From contig VXBA01001344.1 in the NCBI GenBank assembly GCA_013399895.1, positions 68,734 to 132,733 of the forward strand: DNA of 64,000 bases, given 5' to 3'. The position numbers and the translations under genes were made by a program. A model generated the notes under the pieces. It was not told the origin of the DNA. It was given only the letters and a program-made list of their open reading frames with translations, and ran no database searches. Shown piece by piece: positions 11,261-24,400 of this stretch. Position 1 is the stretch's first letter; each line of letters begins with the position of its first letter. Source of the DNA: Serilophus lunatus. Taxonomy: Eukaryota; Chordata; Aves; Passeriformes; Eurylaimidae.

Positions 11261-12126
11261 TGGGAGGTGTGTGTGCGTGGAGAAGGGAGTTGCTTTCCAA
11301 CAGCCTGCTGTGGTGAGAACATGCCTGACACTTCATTCCTTTCCAGTTAATGCAGCGAGGCCGGGAGGAAACTTAACCCTCTAATTGCTAAAGTGTACTG
11401 GGGACTTGGGAAAGTCCTTGGAAAGCAAACAGGGCTCCCAGGGTTGGTGTGCCCTGCCCGGCACTGCTGGCAGACAGCTGAGGGATTTGCCCAAATGGCG
11501 GGTGGTGGGGGCAGGGGAAATGCTAATTTGAAACAGGCGCTGGCAAGCGGGACCAGAGGACAGAGAGGTTGTGTTTGTCAGACCTCTGGGCTGGCAACCG
11601 GCCGGCCAAGTCCGGTCCGTCACAATGCTGGGCTTGAGCCAGCTGGACACGTGGTGGCTCGCAGAGGGGTCTCACGGTCTGGCATTCCCAAATGGTTCTG
11701 CTGCCCAAGCTCAGTGCTGTCAGTCCATGAGCCACTGAAAATCCCAAGGGTTTTCCATTTTTTTTCCACCAGGTGTACCTGTGTTATAACCCCCTCACCT
11801 CCCTGAACAGCTCCTGTTGTGGTGACCACCCAGCACAGTCATCACAGCATGGTCCTGGCAGGAGTGACCCACAGCTGCCTGACGAGGGAGGGTAGGTGAA
11901 GGATGCATGAGCACAGGATGGGCAGCTCCATCTGCTGCAGCTCCCCATCCCTCTGGCTGCCTGGAGGTCTGCTCCCTGCTGTCCTTCGGTGGTCTTTGGA
12001 AGGCTGTTCCCAGCAGGTACAGCTCCATGTGTGAACCAGCTACCAGATGTGCACTGTCCCTGTGCCTTGCTCACCCCAGTAAGGGTCTCCCAGAGAACAC
12101 ATGGTTGAGATAAGCTCTCCACAGCT
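11261..12126. other. Unassigned non-coding DNA
   Basis: Nothing is recognised. Overlapping open frames (for example 11393-11806 plus and 11784-12176 minus) have no domains and low-complexity composition. Confidence 0.45.
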
Positions 12127-12169
12127 GGGGAGGAGGAGGAAGAGGAGGACAAGGAGGAGGAGGGAGGGG
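12127..12169. repeat. (GGA)n purine-rich simple repeat
   Basis: An imperfect GGA/GAA array on the plus strand encodes a Ser-rich run on the minus strand, which explains the serine stretch of the minus-strand frame there. Confidence 0.85.
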
Positions 12170-12289
12170 TGCACAAAGCACCCAGGGCTCAGCTAGAGCT
12201 TCATGTGTAATAAGGGTAAGCTCTGCTCAAAGCTTGTCCCTAATGTTTAATAGCACAGGATGATCACGGGCATCTGACTTGGAGCCTGT

Positions 12290-12560
12290 TCACTGCTGCC
12301 CTCCTAAAGCTCCTCATTAGCATTTCCAGGACATTGATGTTGTGCTCGGATATACGGGAAGGCACTCATAAGTTACAGAGCAGCAATATATCAACGTTAG
12401 AGAAGGGCCCATTTAAGCTTAGTATCAGAGGCTGAGTTTTTCAGGAGTCAGGTGTCTTGTTCCCATTGAAATTCAACAGGAGTTGGAGTCTGCTCCGAGG
12501 GCTTCTTTGAAAGTCCCAGACTTAATTAGTATTTATCTTAATTAGGGGGATGTTACCTGC
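12290..12560. promoter_or_regulatory. Candidate regulatory element with paired TTAATTA sites
   Basis: This A+T-rich block contains CTCATTAGCAT near 12312 and two identical nine-base motifs CTTAATTAG at 12521-12529 and 12537-12545, sixteen bases apart. TAATTA is the core bound by many homeodomain proteins. The close pairing suggests a composite site. Function is inferred from motif content only. Confidence 0.3.
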
Positions 12561-15500
12561 TCTGGGAACCTCATTCTATCTGCTGTATTCATCCCCACAG
12601 CACCCCGGGAAAGGGCTCCCAGCCCTTTTTGCAGTGGGGCACTGAAGCACATGGTGGCTGATGCTGCCAACCTGCTGCTCAGCAGGGAGCAGAAAACATC
12701 TTTTGGGGGGCTGGGAGGGTCACAGCATTGCCCCCCTCCCTTCCTGGGTCATGTTCTCTTGGTAGAGCAGCTTAGATAGTGCAGGAGGCTGCCTCTTGAT
12801 GAGGTGCAGCAGGAGGATGCTGAGCCCCCCTCTCACTGCCTGCCTGGGCATTTGCAGGGGGACCTGGGTGGACACAGAGGTGACTCAGCCCTGACTGTGC
12901 TCTGGAGCACTGCTGCTCGTTCACCATCTTCAGGCCAGGCCACAAATCGCAGGGTGGAGGATGGGAGGGTGAGGAAAGAGGAGAAAATCAGTGTTTTCTT
13001 TTAAAAAAAAACAACCCCAAAGTTACCGGCTTGGGAAGAGCTTAGAAACCTGATCTGGTCTGAGCCATAAACAGCCAAGAAGGACAAGCCATGGGGCTCT
13101 CTTGGCAAGTGGAATCCCACACCCTCCTGCAGAGGTGGAGAGAGGCAGGCGAGTCCAAACAGCTCTGCCTTCCTCTCGGCATGGACTTTCCAAGGGCAGA
13201 GAAACCGAAATCTGAGCCCCTGGAGTCTGCCCTCAGCCCCCTCTGCTCCACAGCAGGGTGGGGTTCCCTACCATGGTATCCCTGTCCTCCCCCAGCTCCT
13301 GGCATGAGGGATGGGGTTAGGATTCCCAGCTGGGTTGGCAGCTTCAGGGAAGGGGCTTGGAACAGGAACAAGCCAGCTGTCCCCAGGCAGAGCCATCAAA
13401 CATGGTGTCCTCCCCCGTGGTGCTCCAGTGGGTGGGATGTGAGGCCTCAGGGGCTGGAAGTGGTGCTGTGGGGACCTCTGGGGTGCGATGGGCACCTCCA
13501 GGGATGCTCGGGGGATGCAGATGCAGCACAACTCAGGGATTAGGGCAGCGGGTGCCGACATGGGGAAAGAGAGGATGAACATCTCCCTCCTTCCACTGGG
13601 GAACCTGCCTCCAGGGAGAGCTGCGAGTCTGGGCAGGCTGTGCCGGCAGATATCTGCAGAGGATCAGTCTGGCCCGAGGGACTTTGGGCCAAGGGTTTTG
13701 TGGAGATGATGAAAGGCAGCAGGAAGCTCAAGACTGGCCCATGGAGTTTCCTGGGAATGGCATAGGCAGTGGTGGTGTCTGGGCAGTGGTGAGAGAAGAG
13801 GGACTCCAGGTGGGCTGGGAATGGCAGGGGTGGGATGAGCCGTCTGCAAACATCCACCAACACTGGGACAAGGAGCAGGGAGCAGGTCTACTGGGAGCAG
13901 AGACAGCAGGATGCTGAGACCTGTCTGTCAACCAGTGATGGGAACCAGCCAAGTGGGTCAGCCAGCAGCTACCTTAGGGGCATTTTCAGTGGTCTGGTGA
14001 CAGGTAACTCTATCCACGGGGCAGGGAGGCATCTCTGAGCTGGACCCAACTCCTGTGGTGCTGAGCATTTCAAGAAGACATACCAGCACTGGTAGGGGGT
14101 TTGCTGCCTCTTCATCCTGCTGGGCAAAACCTGTCCAAGGGTAGCAAGACTGAAGGTCAGGATTGTTCCAAGGAGTACAAGGGTGATGGCTTGCCCAGGA
14201 GATGCTGAGTGAAGTCCTTTGCACCCTGCTGACAGCTGACTGGGATCAGGCTGAGAGCCTTCAACACTCAGCTGCTTGTCAGGAGATCAGGGAAGAGATG
14301 GCAGGGGGCATTTTTTGCCACACCAGACCCATGGCCAGATGTTTCTCCAGTTCTCCTCCATTAACTGTGTGGCCTGGAGAGGAGGAATGGTTTTCCATAT
14401 TTGCTTGTGGACAGTTGGACTGGACTTTGAGAAAGGCTTAGGATGGAAAGTGGTCTTGAAAGGAACAAATGTGGCTTCATAACAAAGAAAAGGAGGAATT
14501 AGTCACTGGGGATGAATAGTCCCAAAGTGCAAAATATTACAGATATTTGTTCATTGACCAACTGATGCAAGACATTTAATGGTTTTATCTCTTCTCTCTG
14601 CTCTGTTTTTTCACTCATCCTGGGAGAAGAATGGCAAAAGTTTTATAAGAGAAGGGAAACTCCCAGAAACCAAGGACTGGTGTTGAATGGTCTGATGAAA
14701 ATTCCTGGAAATGTTAACATAGCAGAGCTGCAATTAAGAGCCATATCCTTGCAAATAGCATGGAAAGCCATGAGAGAAACGTTCCTTCCAGATCCTGGGG
14801 ACATGGGAATACATGGTGGCACTGAATTTAATGCCACCATCAAATAACATTTATTTTTTTTCAGCCAGGAGAAATGTGGTAGCTGGAAAGATGGACAACT
14901 CCATCATTTCATTCTGCTTCATGCAGAGCTACCATTACCTTCCTAGATATTTTATGGAAGGCTTGCCGGTCTGAGCCTGTAGGCTTTGGGATCGTCGACA
15001 ATGTGCTAATGTAAAGTTGCCTGAGCTTATGGAAGATTTTGAAGGCCTGGATTCCATGTGTTGAGACTGGCACCATATCAGAGGAACAGCTGAGTATATG
15101 GAGCAGGGAAGCTACGTGTAAGTTATCCAGCAAGGAGAGAATCTGCCTGGGGCTGCAATCCTGGGTGTTGTAATGAGGAGGGGAGGCAGCGGTCCCGGGT
15201 GGTCCTTCCCCCCCGTTTTGCTTCATAAGAGCAAGATTATACTGTTGGTGAACACTGTCCTGGGCAGCTTTGTCCTGTTTGTTTGCAGGCCAAGCAGTGA
15301 TGCAGAGCTGGGGCTGCACAGGGGCCAGGGTGGGACGTGCTGCGGGGGAAGGAAGAATGTGAATATTCCCTCTGCTGTGGGATAGTGTGTTGGCTGCCAT
15401 TGCAAGTGTCAGACTTCTGAAGTGGCTCTGGGGCTACAGGGTGAGGATGGGATAATTAGAAAATCTAATTTTAATGATCTTCTCTAGGCTGGCCAGGAGG

Positions 15501-18500
15501 GAGAATCTCCTGCCCAGAGGAGCTTGCTGTCCTGCTTGGAGGGATGGAGATTGGCCTGATGCCTTCAGCTATCACCTGGAGACCCCTCAGAGGCAGTGCT
15601 AAAGGGACGAGTACTTCCTCACCAATTCCCCAGCTGCTCTGACAAAGATCCTAGGAGTACCCAGGTTGGCAGTGATGTCCCACACCACCATCAGAGGTTT
15701 TATAAACCCATACAGAGCAGAAATAATTTTCCCCCTCTCTTCCCTACCTCTCTGCAACAGTGTGTTGCATTGGAGAGCCACTGCCTGTCTCACTGCAGGA
15801 GGCACTAAAGCAGAAACAGCCAGGGCAGAGTCCAAAATATCTGAATGGATCCTTATGCGTTGTCTGGAAGTGTTGGAACAATCCAGGCTCCCCTCACAGA
15901 TGGTACTTGCTCACCAGGGCAGACAAGGGTCTTGCCATCTCTGGAACCATGTCTGAACCAATGGTGGCTGGAGAGTGCTCAGAAAGGGAATATTAGATCA
16001 ACAGGCAGGTGAAAAAGCTTTTGTGACAACCAACTTTGAACTCTTCCAAACACCACGAGCCCACCTGAACTGGTTTTCCCGGGAACTGCCATCCAGCACT
16101 GCAGCACCCTGGCACCATGACCAGCATGACACTGCTGCTGGGGACAAGCTGATGGCTTTGTTTTTCCTGGCTGAGCAAACAAGCTGAAGACTTTAGGTAC
16201 AGCCACCAGCATCCTTCCTTCTGGAACAGGTCACTCCTGCCCACCAAGCCTATCTGCTCCTTCCCAAGAGCAGTTTATGGAATGGATTTTTACACTGGCC
16301 TAACGTAATTGGGCTGAAAGATCTGCTGCACTCCTCCGAGCTCTTTGGGGAGGCTCTTGGGCTGGGCCTTTTGCTGTCCTTAGAAGGGGGCATCAGGATG
16401 TGTGAGTGGAAATGAGAAATGAGATTTCCTGGGAATAATCCTCCTACATGAAACTCAGTGGCATCTGTGAAAAGTCTCATGTGCACCAAGATGATACACG
16501 TGAGGGAGCGTGGAGACATGTCTGGGGAGAGACCCTGTCCTATTAATTTGCTCAAAACTTGTGAGGGTCAGGCTCAGTGTGGTGGCCAGGCTGATAGGAG
16601 AGAGAGGCACTGCAAACCTGGATCGCACAGATGAGCTCAACACCTGACGGGGCAGCTCAGCACTTGTGTCATAAATAAGGTGAGGCAGAGCCCATCCTGA
16701 GCTGCTGTAAAGCCACTCTCTATGCTGAGGGTGCCTAAATTGGCTGTCACTTCCCAGAAGTCGGGTTATTTTGTGACATCCCAATGAAGACCTCTGTTTG
16801 AAAGCCCAGCAGTGACCAAAAACGTGAATAAAAATGAAAGACTTCATGGAGGAGACTGCAGAGAAGGATGTCAGGAGTTTCACAAAGGTGTTAGACAGGC
16901 AGGGGGTGTCACCATGACCTTGCACAGAGCACTGTAGGCAGGCCTGCACATCCCACCTCACAAATGACAGCCACAGGCACAGATATGGAGGAGGCTGGGA
17001 AAATAGCTCCAAGACTGGCAGACCCTGGGGCTTTTATATGCACAAGCTTGGGACCATTTAGCTCCCAAAGTTCTAGGACTCTTAACTCCATCGAATTGTT
17101 TCTGGGGTGACTGGAGCCCAAGGTTTCATACAGTATTTGGGAAAGTCAGCTGGACTTTGTTTGAATGCTCTGACCTGCAGTGACATGGGATGTTAAAACC
17201 TGATGAGGGATGCTCTGAAGTAGAAAACTCCTGTCTAGATCAGACTAGGAAGGTGTTTCCAGCTCCATGCTGTGGGTCAGCACTGTACTGTCTGTACTTC
17301 CTTAGGCATCTGTTAAGAAGCCACTATTAAATAGTGATAATCCTCCTGCTGCAAGCCCAGGTCCAAGCATTTGCTACAGCAGGATAATGTCCCTGGCTAG
17401 AAATGTGTTTGGAGCCTGTGCAACGGCCCACTTAAATCCACCTGGGACTTGAAGGGTCTTGGCAAAGGAGCAATCTAAATCAAATTAGGAAGACAAGAGG
17501 ATGTTCCCACGGGCTACTGCCTCGGAGTGAGCCCACAGGATTTGAAACAATGAGGTTTCTTTTGCCACAGAACAGTAGAAACAGGTAATCCAGATTAGTT
17601 GCTAAGTGCCTCCAGGAGGTAGGATTAGTAGAAGGAAGAGTCTGCAGTACTCAGCTGGCAGAAGCTCACCAGGAAAAAGCTACAGACATAACGGTGCCTT
17701 TGGAAGAGTCTGTATGGTCTTAGAGGACAAATCATGGGAATGATCATGAGAAACTCCTGTATAGGAGATATCTATCAGTTTGGACCACCTTGGCTCTCAC
17801 TCCAGATACTGTGATCAAAGAGTGAACTTACTGATTTTGATGGTGTTTTGGCATAAACCATTTGCTTCATCAGTAGAGGCTTTAATCCACACAGAAAATA
17901 TGGGTAAGGATTTCATAGGCAGGATTGTTTTCACTTTAGAGAACTGGTCAGAAAAGAAATTTCTGTTTGAAGAATTTTAACTTCCCAGTTATCTATGTCC
18001 TACATCTGTCAGAAATTCTGATGAACTTTTGGAGAGGAACCATCATCTCTCCTCTGCCTTTCTTGGGAGTAGATTGGTTCTGCTCAGCAGATCAGGATAC
18101 CTCTTTTGACTCCATCCTTGATTTGACATATCTAACCACACCTTGTTCCTCTTCCCTCCCTGGGCTTCTTCCCTATCTGCTCACCTATCATGCTCATTGA
18201 GGCTGGGTTATGCCAGACACAAAGAAAATGAACCTGTGCACCCACTTAACCCCTGATCCTGGGATGGACATGGCATCCTACTGTGGATAACACCCCTCCC
18301 CCCCCAGACACTGGGAGCACTGTTAGAAGATCAGTGTTATACTTTCTGAAAACATAAAGCTCTGGGACATTGATCTGCTTGCAGTGAGATCGTTGTTGTT
18401 TTTGAAGCAGCTCTATTGGAGGCAATGTTTGCCTCCAGGGTCTCCAAAAACTAGAGATGGCAGAAAAAATCAGTGGGGGTTTGGTAGAGGAGGTTTCCTA

Positions 18501-20372
18501 CCTGTGTCTCCCAGTACCAGGTGGCTCTTGGCTGTTGATAGGTGTGTTTGAGGAGCCATGCAGCCTGGTGAGGTATGGGTACTTTGCCTCCATGGAAGAT
18601 GATAAGAAACACCAGCAACACAGGGCTTGGGGTGACAGCAGTAGAGACTACGAGGTGTAAGTTTTCCTCTCTGGGAAGGAGGTGAAGAGTCTGACTCCTG
18701 ATTCCTTTAGGATGAATAACTGAAAGGAGGGGGTGTCCCTGCAGGTCAGCAGAGTTTTAATGGGAGCTGCGTGTGCATTGGGTTTCCCCAGTGCTCCTAA
18801 GCACTGAGCAAATGGGGCAAGCTCAGAATCAGGTGTCTTTGTTTGAAGATGCGAGTGTTTGAATAATACCAGTGCTACACAGAAATCACATCCCTGTCCT
18901 AATGTCCCTCCCTGCTGGCATCAAGCGGTCAGGGGTTGCAGAATGCTAGATGAGCCCTTTCCCAAAGGATGAGCTGCTGCAGGATCTTCTTTAATATATC
19001 CCTTCCCTGTCCCTTTCCTCTGGGCACAGCAGACCAGTGAAGCCCCCAGAGCCTGATGAAGAACCAAAACATGTGCAAAACTACTCTGTGTCCTTCCCAA
19101 CTGGCGTGATTTGGGCTGGGGACCTAACCCCAGCCGTCATCTCTGCCTGGGATAAAGGGAGTTTGTTTCTGCCTTAGCTCATTGCAGTATCTCCTGCTGG
19201 CAGACTTTCCAATTAGGGAGCCAAGTGGGAGTCAGGAGAGACCCCAGGGTGGATTTCACACTCGCTCTTTATTTATATGTAAACCTGGATGCAGGGCTGA
19301 GCTGCTGAGAGTGGGAGCAGGATTACCGAGGGGGAGAGGCCAGCACAGAGAACAGAGGTCTTTGCAGCTCTTATTTGCAGTGTGTGGGGGACAGGGCTGA
19401 GAGAGAGGCAAAGTCTGGCTTGAATCTCCCACCTGCTTCAGTTTATGGGCTCTTCCCAGCCCTTGCTTTTTCCTCCCAAAATGGCACTTGAGCATCTCTG
19501 AATGCTCGGGACGACAAATTCTCTCCTGGTGACAGGTTTGAGCATCCCTGTGTGCACTAGTGCCCACCTGGACCTCACACATCATGGAGATGCATGGCCT
19601 GGCTCAGGCAGATTATGGGGTCTGGCCTCACACTCTCCCATTCTTATTCTTGGCACCTGGTCCCTGCTGGTGCTCCAGAGCTGAGCTCAGAGCATCTTTG
19701 CTGTACCCCTACGGTGATGGTGCTTGTGGCCCTATCAGGGGTCAACAGCAGGAAGCCCAGCAAGGGAAATGTGGGCAGAGGAAGATGGCACAGCTGAAAA
19801 GCACACAGATCACAGCCATGGTGCCTGATTCCCCTCGAAGAACTGGGACACCTTCCCTCGTGACCTTCCCCATCTTCTTCTCCCTTCTGTTTTCATTAGG
19901 TGGGACATTTTCAAACTGCCAAAAAACACTGACCTTCTTCTCTTTAAAACAAAAATAAATATTTAATGAATGCAAACAGATGTTAAAACCTAGAGGTAGC
20001 AGTTTTTCCATGACTGAAAAGGATCAAAGCATTGCCTCCGTGGACAGGCCATGTGTGAGACCCCACTGTTCAGGGGAGCAAGTCCCTCAAAAAGGCAACT
20101 CCACGCTGAGCTGTTCTAGTCACTGGGGCTTCTTTGCCAGGCTACACAAGGGCTGTTTTCCAGGTGCTGTTGCTGCTCTTTATGCTGAGATTATGGCTGC
20201 ACAAACAGTTCCACTGGCTCAGCTGCTCCCTCCCCTCCCTCCCTTTGTCTGGGAAATGCGATGTCTCTCCAGCTTTTGCTGGTCTTTGAGCTGGATGACA
20301 ACTCCAGGAGATGCTCAAAATGCAGCATTGATAGGTTGGTCACTGTAAAAACAAGTTTTTGGTCAGCTGGTT
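12561..20372. other. Long unassigned non-coding stretch
   Basis: Nearly 8 kb without a recognised repeat, RNA or convincing exon. The longest frames (for example 14909-15400 minus, 163 codons; 16455-17012 minus, 185 codons) show no motif known to me, no clear codon-position bias and no splice context. They are left uncalled. The low repeat content is typical of bird introns or intergenic DNA. Confidence 0.45.
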
Positions 20373-20406
20373 GGGTGCTGAGTTAAGCTGGGTGCTTAGT
20401 TAAGCT
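20373..20406. repeat. 17-base tandem duplication
   Basis: Two adjacent 17-base units, GGGTGCTGAGTTAAGCT and GGGTGCTTAGTTAAGCT, differ at one base. This is a small local duplication, probably by replication slippage. Confidence 0.85.
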
Positions 20407-21334
20407 TGGTATAGCTGGTTTGCTTAGCAAAGCCCCTCTCAGGTGGGAGCAAGGATGTGTAGGCTCAGCATCTGTTTTCCAACTCCTTGTTTTGCACCAG
20501 GGGAGTGTTTGATACCTGCCCATGCTGTGCCTCACTGGAATAGGGGTAACAGGATTTCTTAGCTTGGCAGGTGTGCTGGAAAGATAAATCCAGCAATATT
20601 TGGAGGGTATCACAAGAATGCAGCTTTACTCAGGCAACTCTGCAGGCCACAGTATTTCTCACTCACACCCCTGAACTGCAGCTACCTGTCAGGCAGAGCA
20701 GGAAGAGACACCTGCAGGGTGGCTGAGAGATCCAGAAAAAGATGAGCAGCACAGGGAATGTGAACAGGCATTGCTCACTTTCGCTCCCAGATGAGAAGCA
20801 GGGGCATGAGGCAAAGTCAGTGAGTTGAAGCAGATGGATGGAAGCAATTTTTCTAGGAACGTGCTGTGGTGCTGTGGAACTCCTTAATAAAGGGCATCAA
20901 AGCATTAGTGTCGATGCAAGATCATGGAGGAGAAATCCATGGAAAAGCATGCATTCTGCAGATGGCTTCTGGCTCAGGATGACCAGCAAGGGTTTGAGAA
21001 AGTGCTGTGGGAGGTACTATGTGTTTGTTTTCTTCTGATATCCTAGGGAGGGATATATAGGGGGTATCTTTCCCCTCCAATTGCTGTTGGAGACATGATC
21101 TGGACAGGATGGGCCTTTGGGTTGGCAGTACCACCATTTTCACTCAAGGCAAATTTCAGACCCTGAGGTGCAACTCCACACAGAAAGAAGTGGAAGCCAC
21201 GTGTCACCATCAGTCTGGGTCCTGCAGGGTGACAGATCTGGAAGGCAAAGCTTTGAGGGGGCACAACATTTTTCCACCCAGGTCTTTGCTTTCATTTTGT
21301 GGTGTTGCAGGTCAACAGATCAGAGAAGGCTTTG
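20407..21334. other. Unassigned unique sequence
   Basis: No recognised gene or repeat. Short frames only. Confidence 0.45.
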
Positions 21335-21462
21335 AGATGAAAGGAATCTTAAAGACCAACACCCTGCCCAGGGCAGGGACACCTCTCACTATCCCAGGTT
21401 GCTCCAACCTGGTCTTGGACACTTCCAGGGATGGGACAGCCACAGCTTCTCTGGAAAAGGGC
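21335..21462 (-). mobile_element. CR1 LINE 3'-end fragment
   Basis: A short piece of a CR1 3' region lies in minus orientation. Recognisable segments are 'ggaatcttaaagacc' near 21343, 'gggcagggacacc' near 21371, 'atcccaggttgctcc' near 21392 and the 'acttccagggatgggacagc' segment near 21421. It matches the copy at 50887-51108 in order and orientation, so both probably belong to the same subfamily. It is truncated at both sides. Confidence 0.88.
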
Positions 21463-24400
21463 ATTTAAGGGAGGCACAGGCACCAGCTGGTGCTCAGATG
21501 GATACCTGTCATGTTAGGTGAACTGGAGCAGCTTTGGAGGGGGACAGGCTGAAATGGAATGTTACCTAGAGTTATAAGACGAGATAAAGAAATGTCTATG
21601 ATCAGAATAGGACACACATATATTTGGGTGCAGACCTGTCCCCTAAACCCTTGTCTGTACCCAAAATGGCCTCAAAACAATGAGGATTTACAAGCCCACT
21701 GCTGATTTTCAGAGCCAAATAAACGCTCCATGGAGTCAGTGGGCATCCAGCAACCAAGTCAGAAAGCACCTTTGGAGCCAAAACCCCAGGGCCTGAATGG
21801 AGATGTCCCCCATCTCCTGCAGCCTGAAGTGGCCCCCAGCGGAGCCGTTCTGTCCCCTCCCTAGGACCAGGAGAGCCAGCAGGCAGCCCCTTCAGCGCAG
21901 GGCCACTGTATTATTTAAGGACCCCGGAGCAATTAGCGCGGCACTGGAGAGCAGCCAGCACGGACTGCAGGTGTTAGTGCCTCCCCGGGGCATGGACACG
22001 GAGAACAGCTGGGCTCCACCTTCCTGGCTTGCAACTCTCAAGGGCAGTCCCAAAAATAGGCTGCTGTAATCACCTTGGCCAGGGACCCTGCTGACACAAA
22101 TCGCCCTGGCAGAGCGGCGGGAGGAAGAAAACATTATGATTTGCACAGAGATGAGCACAGAGATGACAGAAGGGTGATGATCAAGACAACTTGTCTCTCT
22201 ACAAACCCAATCCGTCTGGAGGGGGTAGTTCTGGACCAGCAGGATCACGAGTGCATCATGGATGTACTCAGCCAAGCCCTAGCCACACCAGTTTTTCTTA
22301 TTCCTTCCTTGTAGCATCAACTTTTCCCCCACTACTCCTGGCCCTACTGGATCCTGTTTTGCTGCCCTGTCTCACCACCAACCAAACCTGTTTTGCTGCA
22401 CAGCCCCTGGCAGAAGCACTGAACTGCCAGCAGCAGGTGCTGAATGTTGCTTTCCCACTGTAATTAGCAGGCTGAGCTCCTCTCCTCGGCTCTCTGATCT
22501 CTGTTTTCATTGCTCTCTGCTGCTCACGGGAAATGTGATAGGCAGTATCCAGGGTCTCGTGTCAGCAGCAGGCATTGCTAGGCTGAGCACCTTAGCAACA
22601 GGGACAGGATGGGATGGGAATGCTGTAGGCAGAAGTAGGTGAGGCACCTCTGGGTGGGCACCTAACTGAAAGGATATCTCAGTTCCACCTGCTGCAGGAG
22701 TTTCCAAGAGCCTCAATGACTTTGTGGAAGAAAGGCAAGGGAGTTCAGGATGCCCTTGGAGGAGCGAGTGACTGTATCTGAGGCAGGCAGTTCCAGCACA
22801 GTGAGGCTGGCTCAGGTGAGCCTCCCTCCTCCACAGCCACTAAAACTGTCCCACAAGACTCTGCATCACTGTTTTTCTGCAGCAGGCACAGCCTGACTCA
22901 TCTTTGGGAGGCATCCTCCAAAATGTCACTGTGAACAAACCTGCTTGGTTTCTGTCACTACCTGCAGGGGACTCAGCAGAGACAGGAGGGAGGCAGGCTG
23001 TGGGGCAACTTCCAGGCTACCTCCCATTCCCACTGCTCTCTCAGGGTGTCCCTAAATGCCTTCAGGGATCTGGTTGCCTTCCCAGTGTTGCCAAGACAAG
23101 TCCACATGCCCTGCTGCTTCCCTGTGCATGCCCTCAGGCTCTCCTGTGTCTTGAAGGGAAATTCTTTAGTTGTGACTAAAACTTACTTGATCTGACCGTG
23201 CCTGAGGGGCTGGTGATGGTGGAAAGCATGTTTCTTGGTGCTTCAGGTGTGGGATTTTGAAACTCAGGACATTCAACCAAACACTGAGGCAGAAGATAAG
23301 ACATATCATTGAAAAAGGCTTTACTCTCACAAAGGCTTGAAATTGTCACATTCACTGTCCCCATCCCCACAGGTCTCCACAGCTCCCCTTTGGATCTGTT
23401 ACTCAGCTCTTTAGTGGCCCAGAAGGGCACTGGGCAGATGGCCATCAGAGTGAGGAACCCAGAGAGCAGGCAAGACAGCAGAGTTGGGAAAGGCAGGCAG
23501 TGTCAGAAGATCCTCTGGAGCTCTGCAGATTTTGGCCCATGCTCAGGTGATCAGGGACCTCTCTCCAGGCTGGCCTTCAGGTGAGGGGTGAAGGGTCACA
23601 GCCAGGAGGGATCTTTTCCCATCTTCCCTTATAGATACCCACCAGGACACCCTTTGCCTGGTCCATCATCACATCTCTGAGCCCACTGCTACTCAGTGGG
23701 CTTTTAAATGTGCTGTGCACACTGTGGTTCCAAAGGATGACAAGTCCACTGGATCACTGAACAGAACATCCTGGGGCTGGAAGCAGTAGCAATGACATTG
23801 GAGAGTTTCATTTTCTCCCTGAGAAAAGAGAAGGAGAGACAGGCTGGGTCCAGACAAGGATGGGGAGGATGCTGTGGGAACACAGGGGGTGAATCTCTGA
23901 GCAAGGATGACAGAACATCCAGGAGGCCCAGCAGCACCCCATAGGAACCAACAACTCACTTGGCATTCAGTGTTGGGTGGACAGAGACATTTTGTGGTGA
24001 GAGCTCTGTCTTCCTCAGACTCCCCTTAAGATATCACTTCTACCCCTAAGCCAGACCTTTTGCCACAAGCTGTCCCCCTCAGCCCAGCTCAGGAGTAGGA
24101 TGGTTGTACACACGTGTGACATAGGAAGAGCCCACAGGAAGGCTGGGCAATGTGTGGAGGTCTGGGGAGGGAGCAGGGCATGGCTGGAGAGCTGGGTGAG
24201 CCGTCCAGCCTGCTCCAAACTGTTCCTAATAGCAAAGACCTGAGTTGTGCTCAGATCCCAAGCTGGTGAACACCTGGCTGGAAGCCAGTCAGCTCCACCT
24301 GGGGAAGGTCCCAGGCTGGGCTGGAGAGCTGTGAATAGAAAGGAAGGAATGTTGTGGACACCCTGATAAGAGCATCTTTTCATGTGGCTGTGCTTTGTGT

